This document shows positions 16,399-25,729 of a DNA stretch of 64,000 nt, piece after piece. Under the pieces are notes generated by a model, which was given only the letters and a program-made list of their open reading frames with translations, searched no databases and was not told the DNA's origin. The DNA is from Sulfuricurvum sp. (GTDB taxonomy: Bacteria; Campylobacterota; Campylobacteria; Campylobacterales; Sulfurimonadaceae). Location of the stretch: contig JAGXFL010000013.1 of assembly GCA_024637295.1 (NCBI GenBank), forward strand, positions 270,962 through 334,961, given 5' to 3'. The position numbers and the translations under genes are program-made. The stretch's first letter is position 1. Every line of letters begins with the position of its first letter.

Positions 16399-18689
16399 TA
16401 CTGATGGATTTTCAAAAAAAAGCAGTTGATGCACTTTCAAAAAGTTTTTTTGATCTTTGGAAAACGGGGAATTATCATCTTTCTCTCGTTTTCAAAGCAC
16501 CTACTGGTGCGGGAAAAACCATCATGATGGCGGAATTTTTGCGAACACTGGATGGAAATTATCACTTCGATGATGATAAGGCTTATATTTGGATTTCATT
16601 TGGTGGGGATGATTCGTATATGCAGTCGAAAGACAAGCTCTATACCTACTTTAATAACGGTACTGATATGGCGCTAAAAGATAAAAATGATTTGTCATTA
16701 AAAGAACTCTCCAAAAATAATATCTTTTTTATCAATTGGTCAAAGATCAAATCAAGCACCAAAGACGGGAAAGTTTTACGCAAAGATTGTGAGATTACGA
16801 GTGGTGACTATGGTATTTTTGATGAATATATTCATAACACAAGGGAAAAACGAGATTTGGTACTTATCATAGATGAGGCACATACAGAGACAAATACCGT
16901 TTTGGCTGGGGAAGTTATTGAGCTTATAAATCCAAGAATAATTATTAAAGTAACCGCTACTCCAAAATCTTTGCCAAATATTAGTGATGTCACCCATCAT
17001 AAGGCTGGATTTGTCGAGGTGCTAGAAGAGGATGTGGTAGAGAGCGGACTTATTAAAAAATCTCTTATCATACAAACACAAGAGGAAATTAATGCTATCG
17101 AGTCTCAGGATTTAAGTGAAGATGAGATGATGATAGAGTTAGCTATCCAGAGAAGAATTGAGCTAAAAAAGCTGTATGAAACTTTGGGACTTGATATAAA
17201 TCCGCTTGTTTTAATACAGCTACCAAGCGATATGAACGAAAAAGAAGAGGTTGTTGCCAGCAAAAAAATGGTTGTTTTAAATTATTTACAAAACAGAGGT
17301 GTTTTGGATGAGCAAATAGCCATTTGGCTCTCAGGTGAAAAAGTGAATTTGGATTTAATCACCATGAGTAATAATGAGATTGATTTTATGCTTTTTAAAG
17401 TCGCTCCTGCGACAGGTTGGGATTGTCCAAGAGCTAGTGTATTGGTGATGTTTAGAGAGATAAAATCCCCCTCATTTCATACGCAGATTATCGGCAGAGT
17501 CAAAAGAATGCCCGAGGCAAAACACTATGGTCTCGAAGAGCTTAACAAGGCATATATCTATACAAATTATAATAAATCGCATATCAGAGATATAAAAGAT
17601 GGTGTTGAAAACAAAATGCCACTCTATTTTTCAAAACTACGAGAGGATATAGAACCAATAATTTTAGAGAGTATTTATCATAATCGAGTGGATTTTAATA
17701 CATTGAGCCCTGAAACTATCTGGCAAAAATATATGCTTAAAACTTTAGATGAAAATAAAGAAAATATTATTCAAAAAATTGATTTAAAAGTCATTACAGT
17801 ACCTAATAAAATAGTTGTCGATGCCACGATAAACAGTTTCGACGGATTTATTGTGCAGTTGAAAAGCAAGGCGAACGAGACCGAATTTAATTTTAGTAGA
17901 AACGACATTGAAAAACTCTACAACCTACTGTGTTTTGAGGAGCTAGAGGCACAAGAGAAGGATGTGGCAAAATACAATCCCTCAAGGTCTTGGAGTGCGT
18001 TAAAAAAGGCTCTTAATGTCTGGTTTCATAAAAAGCTAGGATTTCATAGAGAAAAAATATACACTATTATCGTGAATGACTTATTAAAAGAGGATAGCTA
18101 TCTGAAACAAGTCATTCACAAAGCATTGGTCGGATTTAGAGAAGAATATTCACTAAAACTAAAAGATACAGATGGAAAAGAATCTTTATCGGTTACTTTA
18201 CCTCAAAAAGAGCTTGGATTTACGGATGATTTTGAAGAGCTAGCAGTATCAAAAAATGTTTATAATAAATTTTACAGTCGCAAAAAATATCTCGGCAAAG
18301 AAAATGAAGAGCAATTTATAAACTTTTTGGAAACACAAAAAAATATAGTATGGTGGCATAAACAAACGGACAGCGGAAAAGATAATTTTGCAGTAGAATA
18401 TTTTGATACCCAAGAGAAAAAAGATAGACTTTTCTATCCTGATTTCATTATTAGCACTGCTGACAATAAGATTTATTTAGTAGATACAAAAAAAGATGCA
18501 ACTGCAAAATCAATTGAAACAAAAGACAAAGCACAAGCTTTACAAAAATGGATAAAAGACAATCAAGAGAAGTATGATTTCAAAATCATTGGTGGAATTG
18601 TAATTTTTCAGCACCCAAGCTGGATGCTAAACTCAAAAGAAATTTATAGCTACGAAAATTTTGCTGAATGGGACAGTTTATTTGAATAA
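16395..18689 (+). CDS. res: Type III restriction enzyme (Res), helicase-nuclease
   Basis: A 764-residue superfamily 2 translocase with a nuclease end. Walker A is APTGAGKT at 35-42, Walker B/DEAH is at 160-163 (LIIDEAHTE), motif III is KVTATP, and motif VI is in QIIGRVKRMPEA. The C-terminal endonuclease has the PD-(D/E)xK core: Asp683 in YPDF, and Asp697-x-Lys699 in YLVDTKK. All motifs look intact, so the enzyme should be active with Mod. It is shorter than EcoP15I Res (about 970 residues) but within the range of the family. It ends 36 bases before the convergent mtgA stop. Confidence 0.95.
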   Translation: MILMDFQKKAVDALSKSFFDLWKTGNYHLSLVFKAPTGAGKTIMMAEFLRTLDGNYHFDDDKAYIWISFGGDDSYMQSKDKLYTYFNNGTDMALKDKNDLSLKELSKNNIFFINWSKIKSSTKDGKVLRKDCEITSGDYGIFDEYIHNTREKRDLVLIIDEAHTETNTVLAGEVIELINPRIIIKVTATPKSLPNISDVTHHKAGFVEVLEEDVVESGLIKKSLIIQTQEEINAIESQDLSEDEMMIELAIQRRIELKKLYETLGLDINPLVLIQLPSDMNEKEEVVASKKMVVLNYLQNRGVLDEQIAIWLSGEKVNLDLITMSNNEIDFMLFKVAPATGWDCPRASVLVMFREIKSPSFHTQIIGRVKRMPEAKHYGLEELNKAYIYTNYNKSHIRDIKDGVENKMPLYFSKLREDIEPIILESIYHNRVDFNTLSPETIWQKYMLKTLDENKENIIQKIDLKVITVPNKIVVDATINSFDGFIVQLKSKANETEFNFSRNDIEKLYNLLCFEELEAQEKDVAKYNPSRSWSALKKALNVWFHKKLGFHREKIYTIIVNDLLKEDSYLKQVIHKALVGFREEYSLKLKDTDGKESLSVTLPQKELGFTDDFEELAVSKNVYNKFYSRKKYLGKENEEQFINFLETQKNIVWWHKQTDSGKDNFAVEYFDTQEKKDRLFYPDFIISTADNKIYLVDTKKDATAKSIETKDKAQALQKWIKDNQEKYDFKIIGGIVIFQHPSWMLNSKEIYSYENFAEWDSLFE

Positions 18690-18724
18690 AACTCGCATGG
18701 AGTGTGCTTAATCGTATACAAGTA

Positions 18725-19603
18725 TTAAAATGACGTATTACTCTCTGGATTAGAGGGTTCAGGGGAGAGTTGTTCACTTTCTCCTGACACATATCCCTCA
18801 TTCTCTGTCGAAACTTCATCGCCTGGGATATTAAAGAGTGAATCCAAAGAAGTATTGGCTTCAGATGATTGTGTCACTTCTTCTTTTGGCACAGTCATCA
18901 CCTCTTTGTAGATATTTTGGATAATGCCTCTACGTTTCATGATTTTTAATATTATACGGGAACGATTCTTGACGTATTTTTGATTGCCTGTCGGGTTATA
19001 TCTGATTGGATTAGGCAATACTGCGGCGAGTCGTGAGGCTTCCTGTGCAGTGAGATTTTTGGCACTTTTGTGGTAATAGTGACGTGCCGCAGCTTCGATT
19101 CCGAAGATTCCATCACCCCATTCGGCGACATTGAGATAGATTTCTAAAATACGGCGTTTTGAGAGTGTTTTTTCAATTCTCCAGGTGATAATGGCCTCTT
19201 TGATTTTACGAACCGGATTTTTACTGGGAGAGAGGTAGAGATTTTTGGAGAGTTGTTGGCTGATGGTACTGCCGCCTGCCAGTGTCCCTTTTTTGATGCT
19301 GCGCTCGATCGCATTTTCCATCCCTTTGACATCAAAACCGTCATGATGGTAGAACCCGTCATCTTCACCGATCAAGACGGCCTTGATAATATTGGGCGAA
19401 ATTTTCTTCATGCTCACCCATTTGTGGGTGATGTGCATGTCGCGGTTTTTATCTGCCCACTCCTCTTGGCGGTATTGCATAAAGGCCGTAGGCACAGGAC
19501 GGGTCTCTTTGAGCGCGGCAATATCGGGATAGACAAAATAACGAGCGACGTCAATGGCCCCTAAGACTAGTAGGATAACAATGATTTTCCACATTTTTTT
19601 CAT
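18725..19603 (-). CDS. mtgA: Monofunctional peptidoglycan transglycosylase MtgA (GT51)
   Basis: A 292-residue inner-membrane glycosyltransferase that polymerises lipid II into glycan strands. One N-terminal membrane anchor spans about 5-22. Catalytic Glu80 sits in GEDDGFYHHDGF, followed by GGSTISQQLSKNLYL and the RKIKEAIITWRIEKTLSKRRILEIYLN signature. About 70 residues after the GT51 domain form a low-complexity tail rich in Ser, Glu and Pro, longer than in E. coli MtgA. The start at 19603 overlaps the upstream gene's stop (ATGA). No transpeptidase domain is present. Confidence 0.93.
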   Translation of the reverse strand: MKKMWKIIVILLVLGAIDVARYFVYPDIAALKETRPVPTAFMQYRQEEWADKNRDMHITHKWVSMKKISPNIIKAVLIGEDDGFYHHDGFDVKGMENAIERSIKKGTLAGGSTISQQLSKNLYLSPSKNPVRKIKEAIITWRIEKTLSKRRILEIYLNVAEWGDGIFGIEAAARHYYHKSAKNLTAQEASRLAAVLPNPIRYNPTGNQKYVKNRSRIILKIMKRRGIIQNIYKEVMTVPKEEVTQSSEANTSLDSLFNIPGDEVSTENEGYVSGESEQLSPEPSNPESNTSF

Positions 19604-20229
19604 AAAATATCCGATGAGAGTTTGGGCAGATGCCATTGTTTATAATAAGCTAATAGGCGTAAAATAATAGCAAAGACAGCGATGGAAGTCACCTCTATAG
19701 TCTGAACTTCTAACAGCTTATTGCTAAGGAGAAGTAAAATCGCCACAATAAGTGCGATGGAGCCGTAAAAATCACTGATAAGTACAGAGGGGACCTGATT
19801 GATCATGGTGTCACGAAGTACCCCACCTCCTACGGCAGTGAGAAAGCTCAGTATTATGACCCCAAAAAAATTAAAACCGGCATCCATAGCCAACAAGGCA
19901 CCCGTGATGCTAAAAGCAACCAGCCCGATGGTATCGCTGATGACAAAAAGCCATTTATGTTCGAGCTGCTCGCTTCGATACAGACGGAAAAGAAAAGCGA
20001 TGGCGATAGTTGAGATAACAGTGATAGCAGGGTAATATTCAGTGAAGGCGAAAGGGGTACGGTTAAGAATCGCATCCCGAACGACACCGCCTCCCAAAGC
20101 CGTAATGGATGCTGCGATAATGATCCCTAACAAATCGAGTCTGTGGCGTACGCCTATGAGAAATCCACTGAGCGCAAAGGCAATAATGCCTAGAATATCA
20201 GCGACAACGACTAGATTGAAATCAGACAT
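19600..20229 (-). CDS. TRIC/UPF0126-family membrane protein
   Basis: A 209-residue membrane protein with about seven hydrophobic segments in two repeated halves. Each half carries the family's glycine signature: ALGGGVVRDAIL near residue 45 and AVGGGVLRDTMIN near residue 137. The family (YicG/UPF0126) is related to trimeric intracellular cation channels, so potassium or other cation permeation is possible. It overlaps mtgA downstream by 4 bases and the gamma-carbonic-anhydrase-like gene upstream by 8 bases. Confidence 0.88.
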   Translation of the reverse strand: MSDFNLVVVADILGIIAFALSGFLIGVRHRLDLLGIIIAASITALGGGVVRDAILNRTPFAFTEYYPAITVISTIAIAFLFRLYRSEQLEHKWLFVISDTIGLVAFSITGALLAMDAGFNFFGVIILSFLTAVGGGVLRDTMINQVPSVLISDFYGSIALIVAILLLLSNKLLEVQTIEVTSIAVFAIILRLLAYYKQWHLPKLSSDIL

Positions 20230-20758
20230 TGGGTGCGCGATAGTTTTCTTTGAACGCTACGTACCGTCTGGCTGAGGCATATAGTTCTGCCACCTCTTCA
20301 TCGGTGAGTTCACGTACGACTTTGGCAGGACTTCCCATGATGAGAGAACGTGGTGGAAAGACTTTGTTTTTCGTGACCAATGCACCTGCACCTACTATGG
20401 ATTCTCTGCCGATTACGGCACCATCAAGTATGGTGGCGCTCATCCCGATTAAACAGGCATCTTCAATCGTACAGCCATGCAGCATTACACGGTGTCCTAC
20501 GGTCACATCGTTGCCGATGACGGTTGGATATCCATCGCTCATATCATCGAGCTTGTGATGGGTAATATGAATCATACTTAAGTCTTGAATATTGGTACGG
20601 TTACCGATGGTGATGTAGTGAACATCACCGCGTACTACACAGCCAAACCAGATACTGACATCCTCACCCATACTTACGCGTCCGATGACATCTGCTGAGG
20701 GGGCAATCCAAACACGGTCTTGCATCTGCGGTATAAAATGCAAATAGTTACTGATCAT
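20222..20758 (-). CDS. Gamma-carbonic-anhydrase-family hexapeptide protein
   Basis: A 178-residue left-handed beta-helix protein with hexapeptide repeats running from about residue 18 to 145. The metal-site histidines typical of the family appear in MIHITHHKLDD and in VTVGHRVMLHGCTI. Members include PaaY/YrdA-like proteins and gamma carbonic anhydrases; which activity this one has cannot be told. It is cotranscribed with the downstream membrane protein (8-base overlap) and lies 12 bases after the ppk stop. Confidence 0.88.
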   Translation of the reverse strand: MISNYLHFIPQMQDRVWIAPSADVIGRVSMGEDVSIWFGCVVRGDVHYITIGNRTNIQDLSMIHITHHKLDDMSDGYPTVIGNDVTVGHRVMLHGCTIEDACLIGMSATILDGAVIGRESIVGAGALVTKNKVFPPRSLIMGSPAKVVRELTDEEVAELYASARRYVAFKENYRAPNV

Positions 20759-20770
20759 AATAGTTCCTTT

Positions 20771-22870
20771 TTAGCTCTCTTTGAAGAGACGGGCTGTGAG
20801 TTGTTGAGCATAGTTCGGGGTTTGTTTTCGAGTCGAGTTATAAACTTTATTAGTATGAGTCTCGACGATTTGATGACTATTGATGACACTGCTGCTTTCA
20901 TGTGTGATCTGGAGATAACTGCCATCGGTTTGTAACTCATGAGCCAGCACATTATCAGAAGCTTGCAGTTGTAAAATCTGAAGCAGTTTGGCAGAAGCTT
21001 CTTCTCCGCTAATCGGTGTTAGCAACTCGATACGACGCAGCAGATTACGCGGCATCCAGTCGGCACTGCTGATGTACGTTTGCGGTGTAGAGTGTTTAAA
21101 ATAAAATATTCGGGCATGTTCAAGATATTTCCCGATGATGGATATGACGCGAATATTTTCGCTGATCCCCTCAACTCCGGGACGTAGACAGCAAATCCCA
21201 CGGATGATAAGTTGTATTTTAACCCCTGCTTGAGATGCTTTATAGAGTGCTTTGATAATGTCTTCATCAACAAGAGCATTCATCTTGGCGATGATGACAC
21301 CCTCTGCTCCCATGCGTGTTTCATTTTGGATAAGAGAGAGGATCTTTGGCTTGATCTGTGTCGGAGCCATATAAAGTTCATGGAGCTTCCCTTTTTTGCT
21401 AAAGCCGGTCAGAAAGTGAAAAAAGCGGGTCATATCATGGGTGATGGCATCATTAGAAGTCATATAACTGATATCGGTATAGACGGTGGCAGTGGAAGGA
21501 TTGTAGTTCCCCGTACCCAAGTGAGCATACTGTTTGAGCTTTCCATCGACACGGCGCGTGATAAGGGCTGCTTTTGCATGCACCTTGAATCCGGTAATCC
21601 CATAGATGACATGGGCTCCCGCACTTTCGAGCGCTTTGGCCCAGATGAGGTTGTTTTCTTCGTCAAAACGGGCTTTAAGCTCTACCATTACAGTGACTTG
21701 TTTACCCGATTCTGCCGCAGCAATGAGTGATTGTACAATGGTTGATTTGGATCCGGAACGATAGAGTGTCATACGGATGGAAACGACATCGGGATCTTTG
21801 GCAGCCGTCTGGATGAGGCGGACAACCGGCTCAAAACTTTCAAAAGGGTGATACAAAACGAGATCTTGTTTATCGAGGATAGTATACAAACTGTCTTCAG
21901 AATCCAAAGGGGGAAGATTGCGCGGTTTGAAGCTAGGACTCGTCAAATGGGCAAAGTCTTTGTTTCCGACGACCTGCCAAAGAGCACCAAGATTAAGATA
22001 GGTCTGGAAGCGATAAATGTCATCTTTAAAAACATTGGCGTGTCGGTTAAAGAAATTGAGCAGATCATCATCGGCATGGTTGCTAAGTTCCAAACGAACC
22101 AGCTCACCTTTTTTACGAAGTTTCAGCCCCTCTTCCAAAATCTCCATAAAATCATCCGCTTCCTCTTCCTCGATAGCAATATCAGCATTTCGAGTAACAC
22201 GGAAAGCGGCGAATTTTATCAGTTCATATCCTGGAAAGAGATCATGAATGTGTTCAGAGACGATACTTCCGATAGGGATATAAATACGGTTGTCGATATC
22301 AACAAAACGGGGTAATACCCGAGGTATTCGTACGATACCGTAGCGCTCCATATTTTCATCGTCTTTATCACGCAGTTTGACAATAAGGCCAAAACTAAGA
22401 TTGTTCAAATGGGGGAAAGGGTGGGTGGCATCAACGGCAATAGGGACAATAACGGGATAGATATTTTCATAAAAATAACGGTTAAGAATTTGACGTTGCG
22501 CTTGTGTGACTTCTTTATAAGATTTAAAAAAGATACCCTCTTTTTCGAGTCCTGTCATGATTCCTTGCAGACAATGTTCTACGGTTTGCTGTTCATTGTG
22601 TAAATATTGGCGTATTTCACGAAGCTGGTGTAGAGGAGTAAAGCGATCGGCTCCCGAAACATTTACTCCGGCGCTAAACAGTTTTTTGAGTCCTGCAACA
22701 CGGATCATGTAAAACTCATCGAGATTGGTTGCGTAAATGGCTAAAAATTTTAATCGTTCAAACAAAGGGAGTGATTCTTCTTCTGCTTGTTTGAGAACAC
22801 GAGTGTTAAATTGGAGCCACGAGAGCTCACGATTGATATAAAGAGCTGGATCTTTTAGGTTATTGAGCAT
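20771..22870 (-). CDS. ppk1: Polyphosphate kinase 1
   Basis: A 699-residue PPK1 that reversibly transfers the gamma phosphate of ATP to polyphosphate. The N-terminal YINRELSWLQFNTRVL and YATNLDEFYMIRV are diagnostic. The phosphohistidine is in GFKVHAKAALI, with the second active-site histidine in YLEHARIFYF; YAHLGTGNYNP is also conserved. The length is normal. Polyphosphate in this lineage is linked to stress survival. The gene is the first of a minus-strand group ppk1, gamma-CA-like, TRIC, mtgA. Its start has no clear Shine-Dalgarno sequence. Confidence 0.96.
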   Translation of the reverse strand: MLNNLKDPALYINRELSWLQFNTRVLKQAEEESLPLFERLKFLAIYATNLDEFYMIRVAGLKKLFSAGVNVSGADRFTPLHQLREIRQYLHNEQQTVEHCLQGIMTGLEKEGIFFKSYKEVTQAQRQILNRYFYENIYPVIVPIAVDATHPFPHLNNLSFGLIVKLRDKDDENMERYGIVRIPRVLPRFVDIDNRIYIPIGSIVSEHIHDLFPGYELIKFAAFRVTRNADIAIEEEEADDFMEILEEGLKLRKKGELVRLELSNHADDDLLNFFNRHANVFKDDIYRFQTYLNLGALWQVVGNKDFAHLTSPSFKPRNLPPLDSEDSLYTILDKQDLVLYHPFESFEPVVRLIQTAAKDPDVVSIRMTLYRSGSKSTIVQSLIAAAESGKQVTVMVELKARFDEENNLIWAKALESAGAHVIYGITGFKVHAKAALITRRVDGKLKQYAHLGTGNYNPSTATVYTDISYMTSNDAITHDMTRFFHFLTGFSKKGKLHELYMAPTQIKPKILSLIQNETRMGAEGVIIAKMNALVDEDIIKALYKASQAGVKIQLIIRGICCLRPGVEGISENIRVISIIGKYLEHARIFYFKHSTPQTYISSADWMPRNLLRRIELLTPISGEEASAKLLQILQLQASDNVLAHELQTDGSYLQITHESSSVINSHQIVETHTNKVYNSTRKQTPNYAQQLTARLFKES

Positions 22871-22935
22871 TTTGGGACACCATTATTGTTATGTTTATGT
22901 GATTATATTATACTTTGATTACAAAAGGGAGTTTT

Positions 22936-23514
22936 ATGAGTGTTTTTGCCATTATGATGTTTGCCGCGACACTGTATTTTGCGTATCAAATTTTTCGTCA
23001 CGTTCAGTCTTTGGAAGATGTTTTGCCAAATAATGAAGCACGAGTAGTGAGTGTTGTCGATATTGACAGCCTTGTAGAAGAAGCGGATGAGGCTTATAGC
23101 CGAGAAGATTTGCAAACAGCACAGGAAAAATTGGGACAAGCCTATTTGCTGGAACCTCAAAACCTTGAAATCTTAAATAAATTAGCGTTTATCCATGGAA
23201 AACGCGGTGATGTTCAATTAGCGATTGATCTGTACAAACGTTCGTTAGAGATGGATGATAATGATGATTTGGTACACAATGCACTGGCTTCACTGTATCG
23301 AACAAAGGGCTCTTTGATATTGGCCAAAGAACACTACGAAAAAGCATTGAGCATTGACGCCAACTATGCGATCACTTATTATAACTATGCGAATCTTTTG
23401 GCGGATTTGGGAGAGAATGAAAAAGCCGAAGCGATGTATTTACGTGCCATAGAGTTTGATAGTGAGATGAACGAAGCGCGCGAAGCGTTAGAAACCTTGA
23501 GGAAAGTACAATGA
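22936..23514 (+). CDS. Membrane-anchored TPR protein
   Basis: A 192-residue protein with an N-terminal membrane helix (about 2-18) and then at least three tetratricopeptide repeats between about 55 and 190 (AQEKLGQAYLLEPQN, AIDLYKRSLEMDDND, AKEHYEKALSIDANYA, AEAMYLRAIEFDS). The start at 22936 has a GGGAG site 4 bases before it; an upstream ATG at 22915 lacks one. TPR domains hold partner proteins, and no partner is evident. It overlaps the NYN-domain gene by 4 bases. Confidence 0.87.
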   Translation: MSVFAIMMFAATLYFAYQIFRHVQSLEDVLPNNEARVVSVVDIDSLVEEADEAYSREDLQTAQEKLGQAYLLEPQNLEILNKLAFIHGKRGDVQLAIDLYKRSLEMDDNDDLVHNALASLYRTKGSLILAKEHYEKALSIDANYAITYYNYANLLADLGENEKAEAMYLRAIEFDSEMNEAREALETLRKVQ

Positions 23515-24248
23515 ACCAAAACCAAGCACGACTGGCGGTATTGATTGATGCCGATAATTCACAACCTTCTATTATTGCGGGGTTGCTGGATGAAATCGCA
23601 TCGCATGGCATCGCGAGCGTCAAACGCATTTATGGGGATTGGACCGATACAAAACTCAAAGGGTGGAAACACGAACTTTTGACACACGGATTACACCCCA
23701 TGCAGCAGTTTGCCTACACGACAGGCAAAAATGCGACTGACAGCGCTATGATCATTGATGCGATGGACTTGTTATACACCAAAAACTTTGACGGTTTTTG
23801 TATTGTCTCAAGTGACAGTGACTTCACCAGACTAGCGAGTCGTATCCGTGAATCAGGGGTAAAAGTGTATGGATTCGGGGAACAAAAAACACCCAAATCG
23901 TTTATCGGTGCATGCGATAAGTTTATTTATACCGAAAATCTACGCCGAACGCATACTGCGGTTACGCTGACGACCAAAATAAAACATGATGAAAAAGCTC
24001 TTTTAGCCCTTGTTCGAAATGCTGTTGAAGATACGACCAATGAAGCCGGATGGTCGTATATGGGCGCAATAGGCCAAAATCTCATCAATAAGTCACCGGA
24101 ATTTGATCCACGCAGTTACGGGTACAAAAAATTAGTAGATTTGATTGAGGGACTGGGAGAGTTTGAATTCAAATATTCCGACCCGCTTTCAGGTTCTCAG
24201 TCAATACACGTACGATTAAAGCGCAAAAAGAGGAGTTATGAAAAATGA
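23511..24248 (+). CDS. NYN-domain nuclease-like protein with LOTUS/OST-HTH domain
   Basis: A 245-residue protein of the LabA/DUF88 type. The PIN-like NYN domain (about 8-145) has its acidic residues in LIDADNSQ, DSAMIIDAMDLL and VSSDSDFTRLASRIRE. An OST-HTH/LOTUS domain lies at about 160-240 (SYMGAIGQNL, DPRSYGYKKLVDLIEGL). In other systems such proteins bind or cut RNA; the substrate here is unknown. It overlaps genes at both ends by 4 bases (TPR upstream, Nif3-like downstream). Confidence 0.9.
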   Translation: MNQNQARLAVLIDADNSQPSIIAGLLDEIASHGIASVKRIYGDWTDTKLKGWKHELLTHGLHPMQQFAYTTGKNATDSAMIIDAMDLLYTKNFDGFCIVSSDSDFTRLASRIRESGVKVYGFGEQKTPKSFIGACDKFIYTENLRRTHTAVTLTTKIKHDEKALLALVRNAVEDTTNEAGWSYMGAIGQNLINKSPEFDPRSYGYKKLVDLIEGLGEFEFKYSDPLSGSQSIHVRLKRKKRSYEK

Positions 24249-24967
24249 CGGTAAAAGAGATATATAACTATTTGGATTCACTTTCCCCTTTTGCGCTTCA
24301 GGAGAGTTGGGACAATTCAGGATTGCTGGTCGGTGATTTTACGCAAAATATCACAACCGTTGTCCTCTCCATTGACATTGATGAAGCTTTGATTGAATCG
24401 ATCCCCGATAATTCTTTGCTAATAACACATCATCCTATTATCTTCGGTGGATTGAAACAGCTCAAATTTAACCAATATCCAGCCAAACTCATAGCACCGA
24501 TGATCCGTAAAAATATTGCCAATATTGCAATGCACACCAATTTTGATCAGACACATCTTAACGAATACGTCGCAACTAGCGTATTGGGATACGAGATCAT
24601 TGCGAAAGAAGGCTTTGTAGCTTATTTGGGAGTGGATGAACCGTTTGAACTGTTTGCCCAAAAGATCAAAATGGCATTGGGATTAAACTACATACGTTCA
24701 GTGAAATGTCATGACCATATTCGCTCATGTGCATTGGTGACAGGTTCTGGAGCCTCATTAATGCGCAATATTGAAGCTGATTGTTTTTTGACGGGAGACA
24801 TAAAATATCACGATGCAATGGAAGCAAAAACCCTTGGATTGTCGATGATGGATATTGGACATTATGAAAGTGAACGTTATTTTGGAGAAGTTTTAGCGAC
24901 GCACTTGGAAAAATTAGGATTGAGTGTTATAATTTCACCATCGAAAAACCCCTTCACCTACCATTGA
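24245..24967 (+). CDS. Nif3-like dinuclear metal centre protein
   Basis: A 240-residue member of the Nif3/YbgI family, a hexameric toroid with a two-metal centre. Metal ligands are visible in LITHHPIIFGG, MHTNFD and GHYESER. Some relatives are described as GTP cyclohydrolase I type 2, but this is not generally supported. In Campylobacterota it commonly precedes the coiled-coil zinc-ribbon protein encoded 28 bases downstream. The gene overlaps the NYN gene by ATGA. Confidence 0.92.
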   Translation: MTVKEIYNYLDSLSPFALQESWDNSGLLVGDFTQNITTVVLSIDIDEALIESIPDNSLLITHHPIIFGGLKQLKFNQYPAKLIAPMIRKNIANIAMHTNFDQTHLNEYVATSVLGYEIIAKEGFVAYLGVDEPFELFAQKIKMALGLNYIRSVKCHDHIRSCALVTGSGASLMRNIEADCFLTGDIKYHDAMEAKTLGLSMMDIGHYESERYFGEVLATHLEKLGLSVIISPSKNPFTYH

Positions 24968-24995
24968 GTAGAGGGGACCTCCGAAAAGGAAACTT

Positions 24996-25721
24996 ATGAA
25001 TAAACATTTAGAACAGCTTATCGACCTTTCGTTGATAGACAAAGAGATCGATGCGTTCGAACCTCAGATCGAAGAAGCAAACCTCCAGTATGACGCACTT
25101 TTGGCAACCAAAAGTTCTGTTGTGAACGAGATTGCAACACTCTCTGGCGAGATCAAGGACGAGCAAATTAAGAAGCAAAAAAATGAGCTTCACCTTGCAG
25201 AACTTTCAGCAAAATTGGAAGAAAACAGCAAAAAAAGTGCAGAGATAAAAACAGAACGTGAGATGAAATCGCTTCAGCTTGAAGAAGAAATTGCCAAAGA
25301 ACAAGTCAATTTCGCCAATGAAGAGATTGACCGTTTGGAAAAACTCATTGCCCACAAGCAAGCAAAAATCGATGAACTTTCTGCAAAAGAGAGCGAAATC
25401 GAAGGGAAACTTTCAGGCGTTAAAGCAGACGTTGATGTCAAATTGGCAAAGATTGATACCGACCGTAAGGTTATCTTTGCAAAAAAAGAAGTTTTGGTTG
25501 CCGCTATGAACCAAAAAGGTCTCTCTTTTTACCAAAAAATTCGTCGTTGGGCTAAAAACTCTACGGCAGTTCCTGTACGTAATCAAGCGTGTATGGGGTG
25601 CTATATGGCGCTTAGTGATAAAGTTTACGCTGAAGTTATTAAAGGTGAAGAGATTACAACGTGTCCACATTGCGGACGTCTTTTGTATCTCGAGCCTAAT
25701 GCTGAAGAGATTGGGGCTTAA
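24996..25721 (+). CDS. Coiled-coil zinc-ribbon protein
   Basis: A 241-residue soluble protein. Residues about 5-180 form a long alpha-helical hairpin of charged heptads. A C-terminal zinc ribbon then has two CxxC pairs (ACMGCYMAL and TCPHCGRLLY). The family is widespread (zf-RING_7/CdsZ-like), and relatives have been linked to flagellar and type III secretion or to nucleic-acid binding, without a settled activity. It lies 28 bases after the Nif3-like gene and 8 bases before waaA. Confidence 0.88.
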   Translation: MNKHLEQLIDLSLIDKEIDAFEPQIEEANLQYDALLATKSSVVNEIATLSGEIKDEQIKKQKNELHLAELSAKLEENSKKSAEIKTEREMKSLQLEEEIAKEQVNFANEEIDRLEKLIAHKQAKIDELSAKESEIEGKLSGVKADVDVKLAKIDTDRKVIFAKKEVLVAAMNQKGLSFYQKIRRWAKNSTAVPVRNQACMGCYMALSDKVYAEVIKGEEITTCPHCGRLLYLEPNAEEIGA

Positions 25722-25729
25722 AGCCTTTC

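Noticed and set aside
21212..21730. 172-residue plus-strand ORF inside ppk1
   Set aside because: Antisense to conserved Ppk1 active-site sequence; composition is that of a reverse reading.
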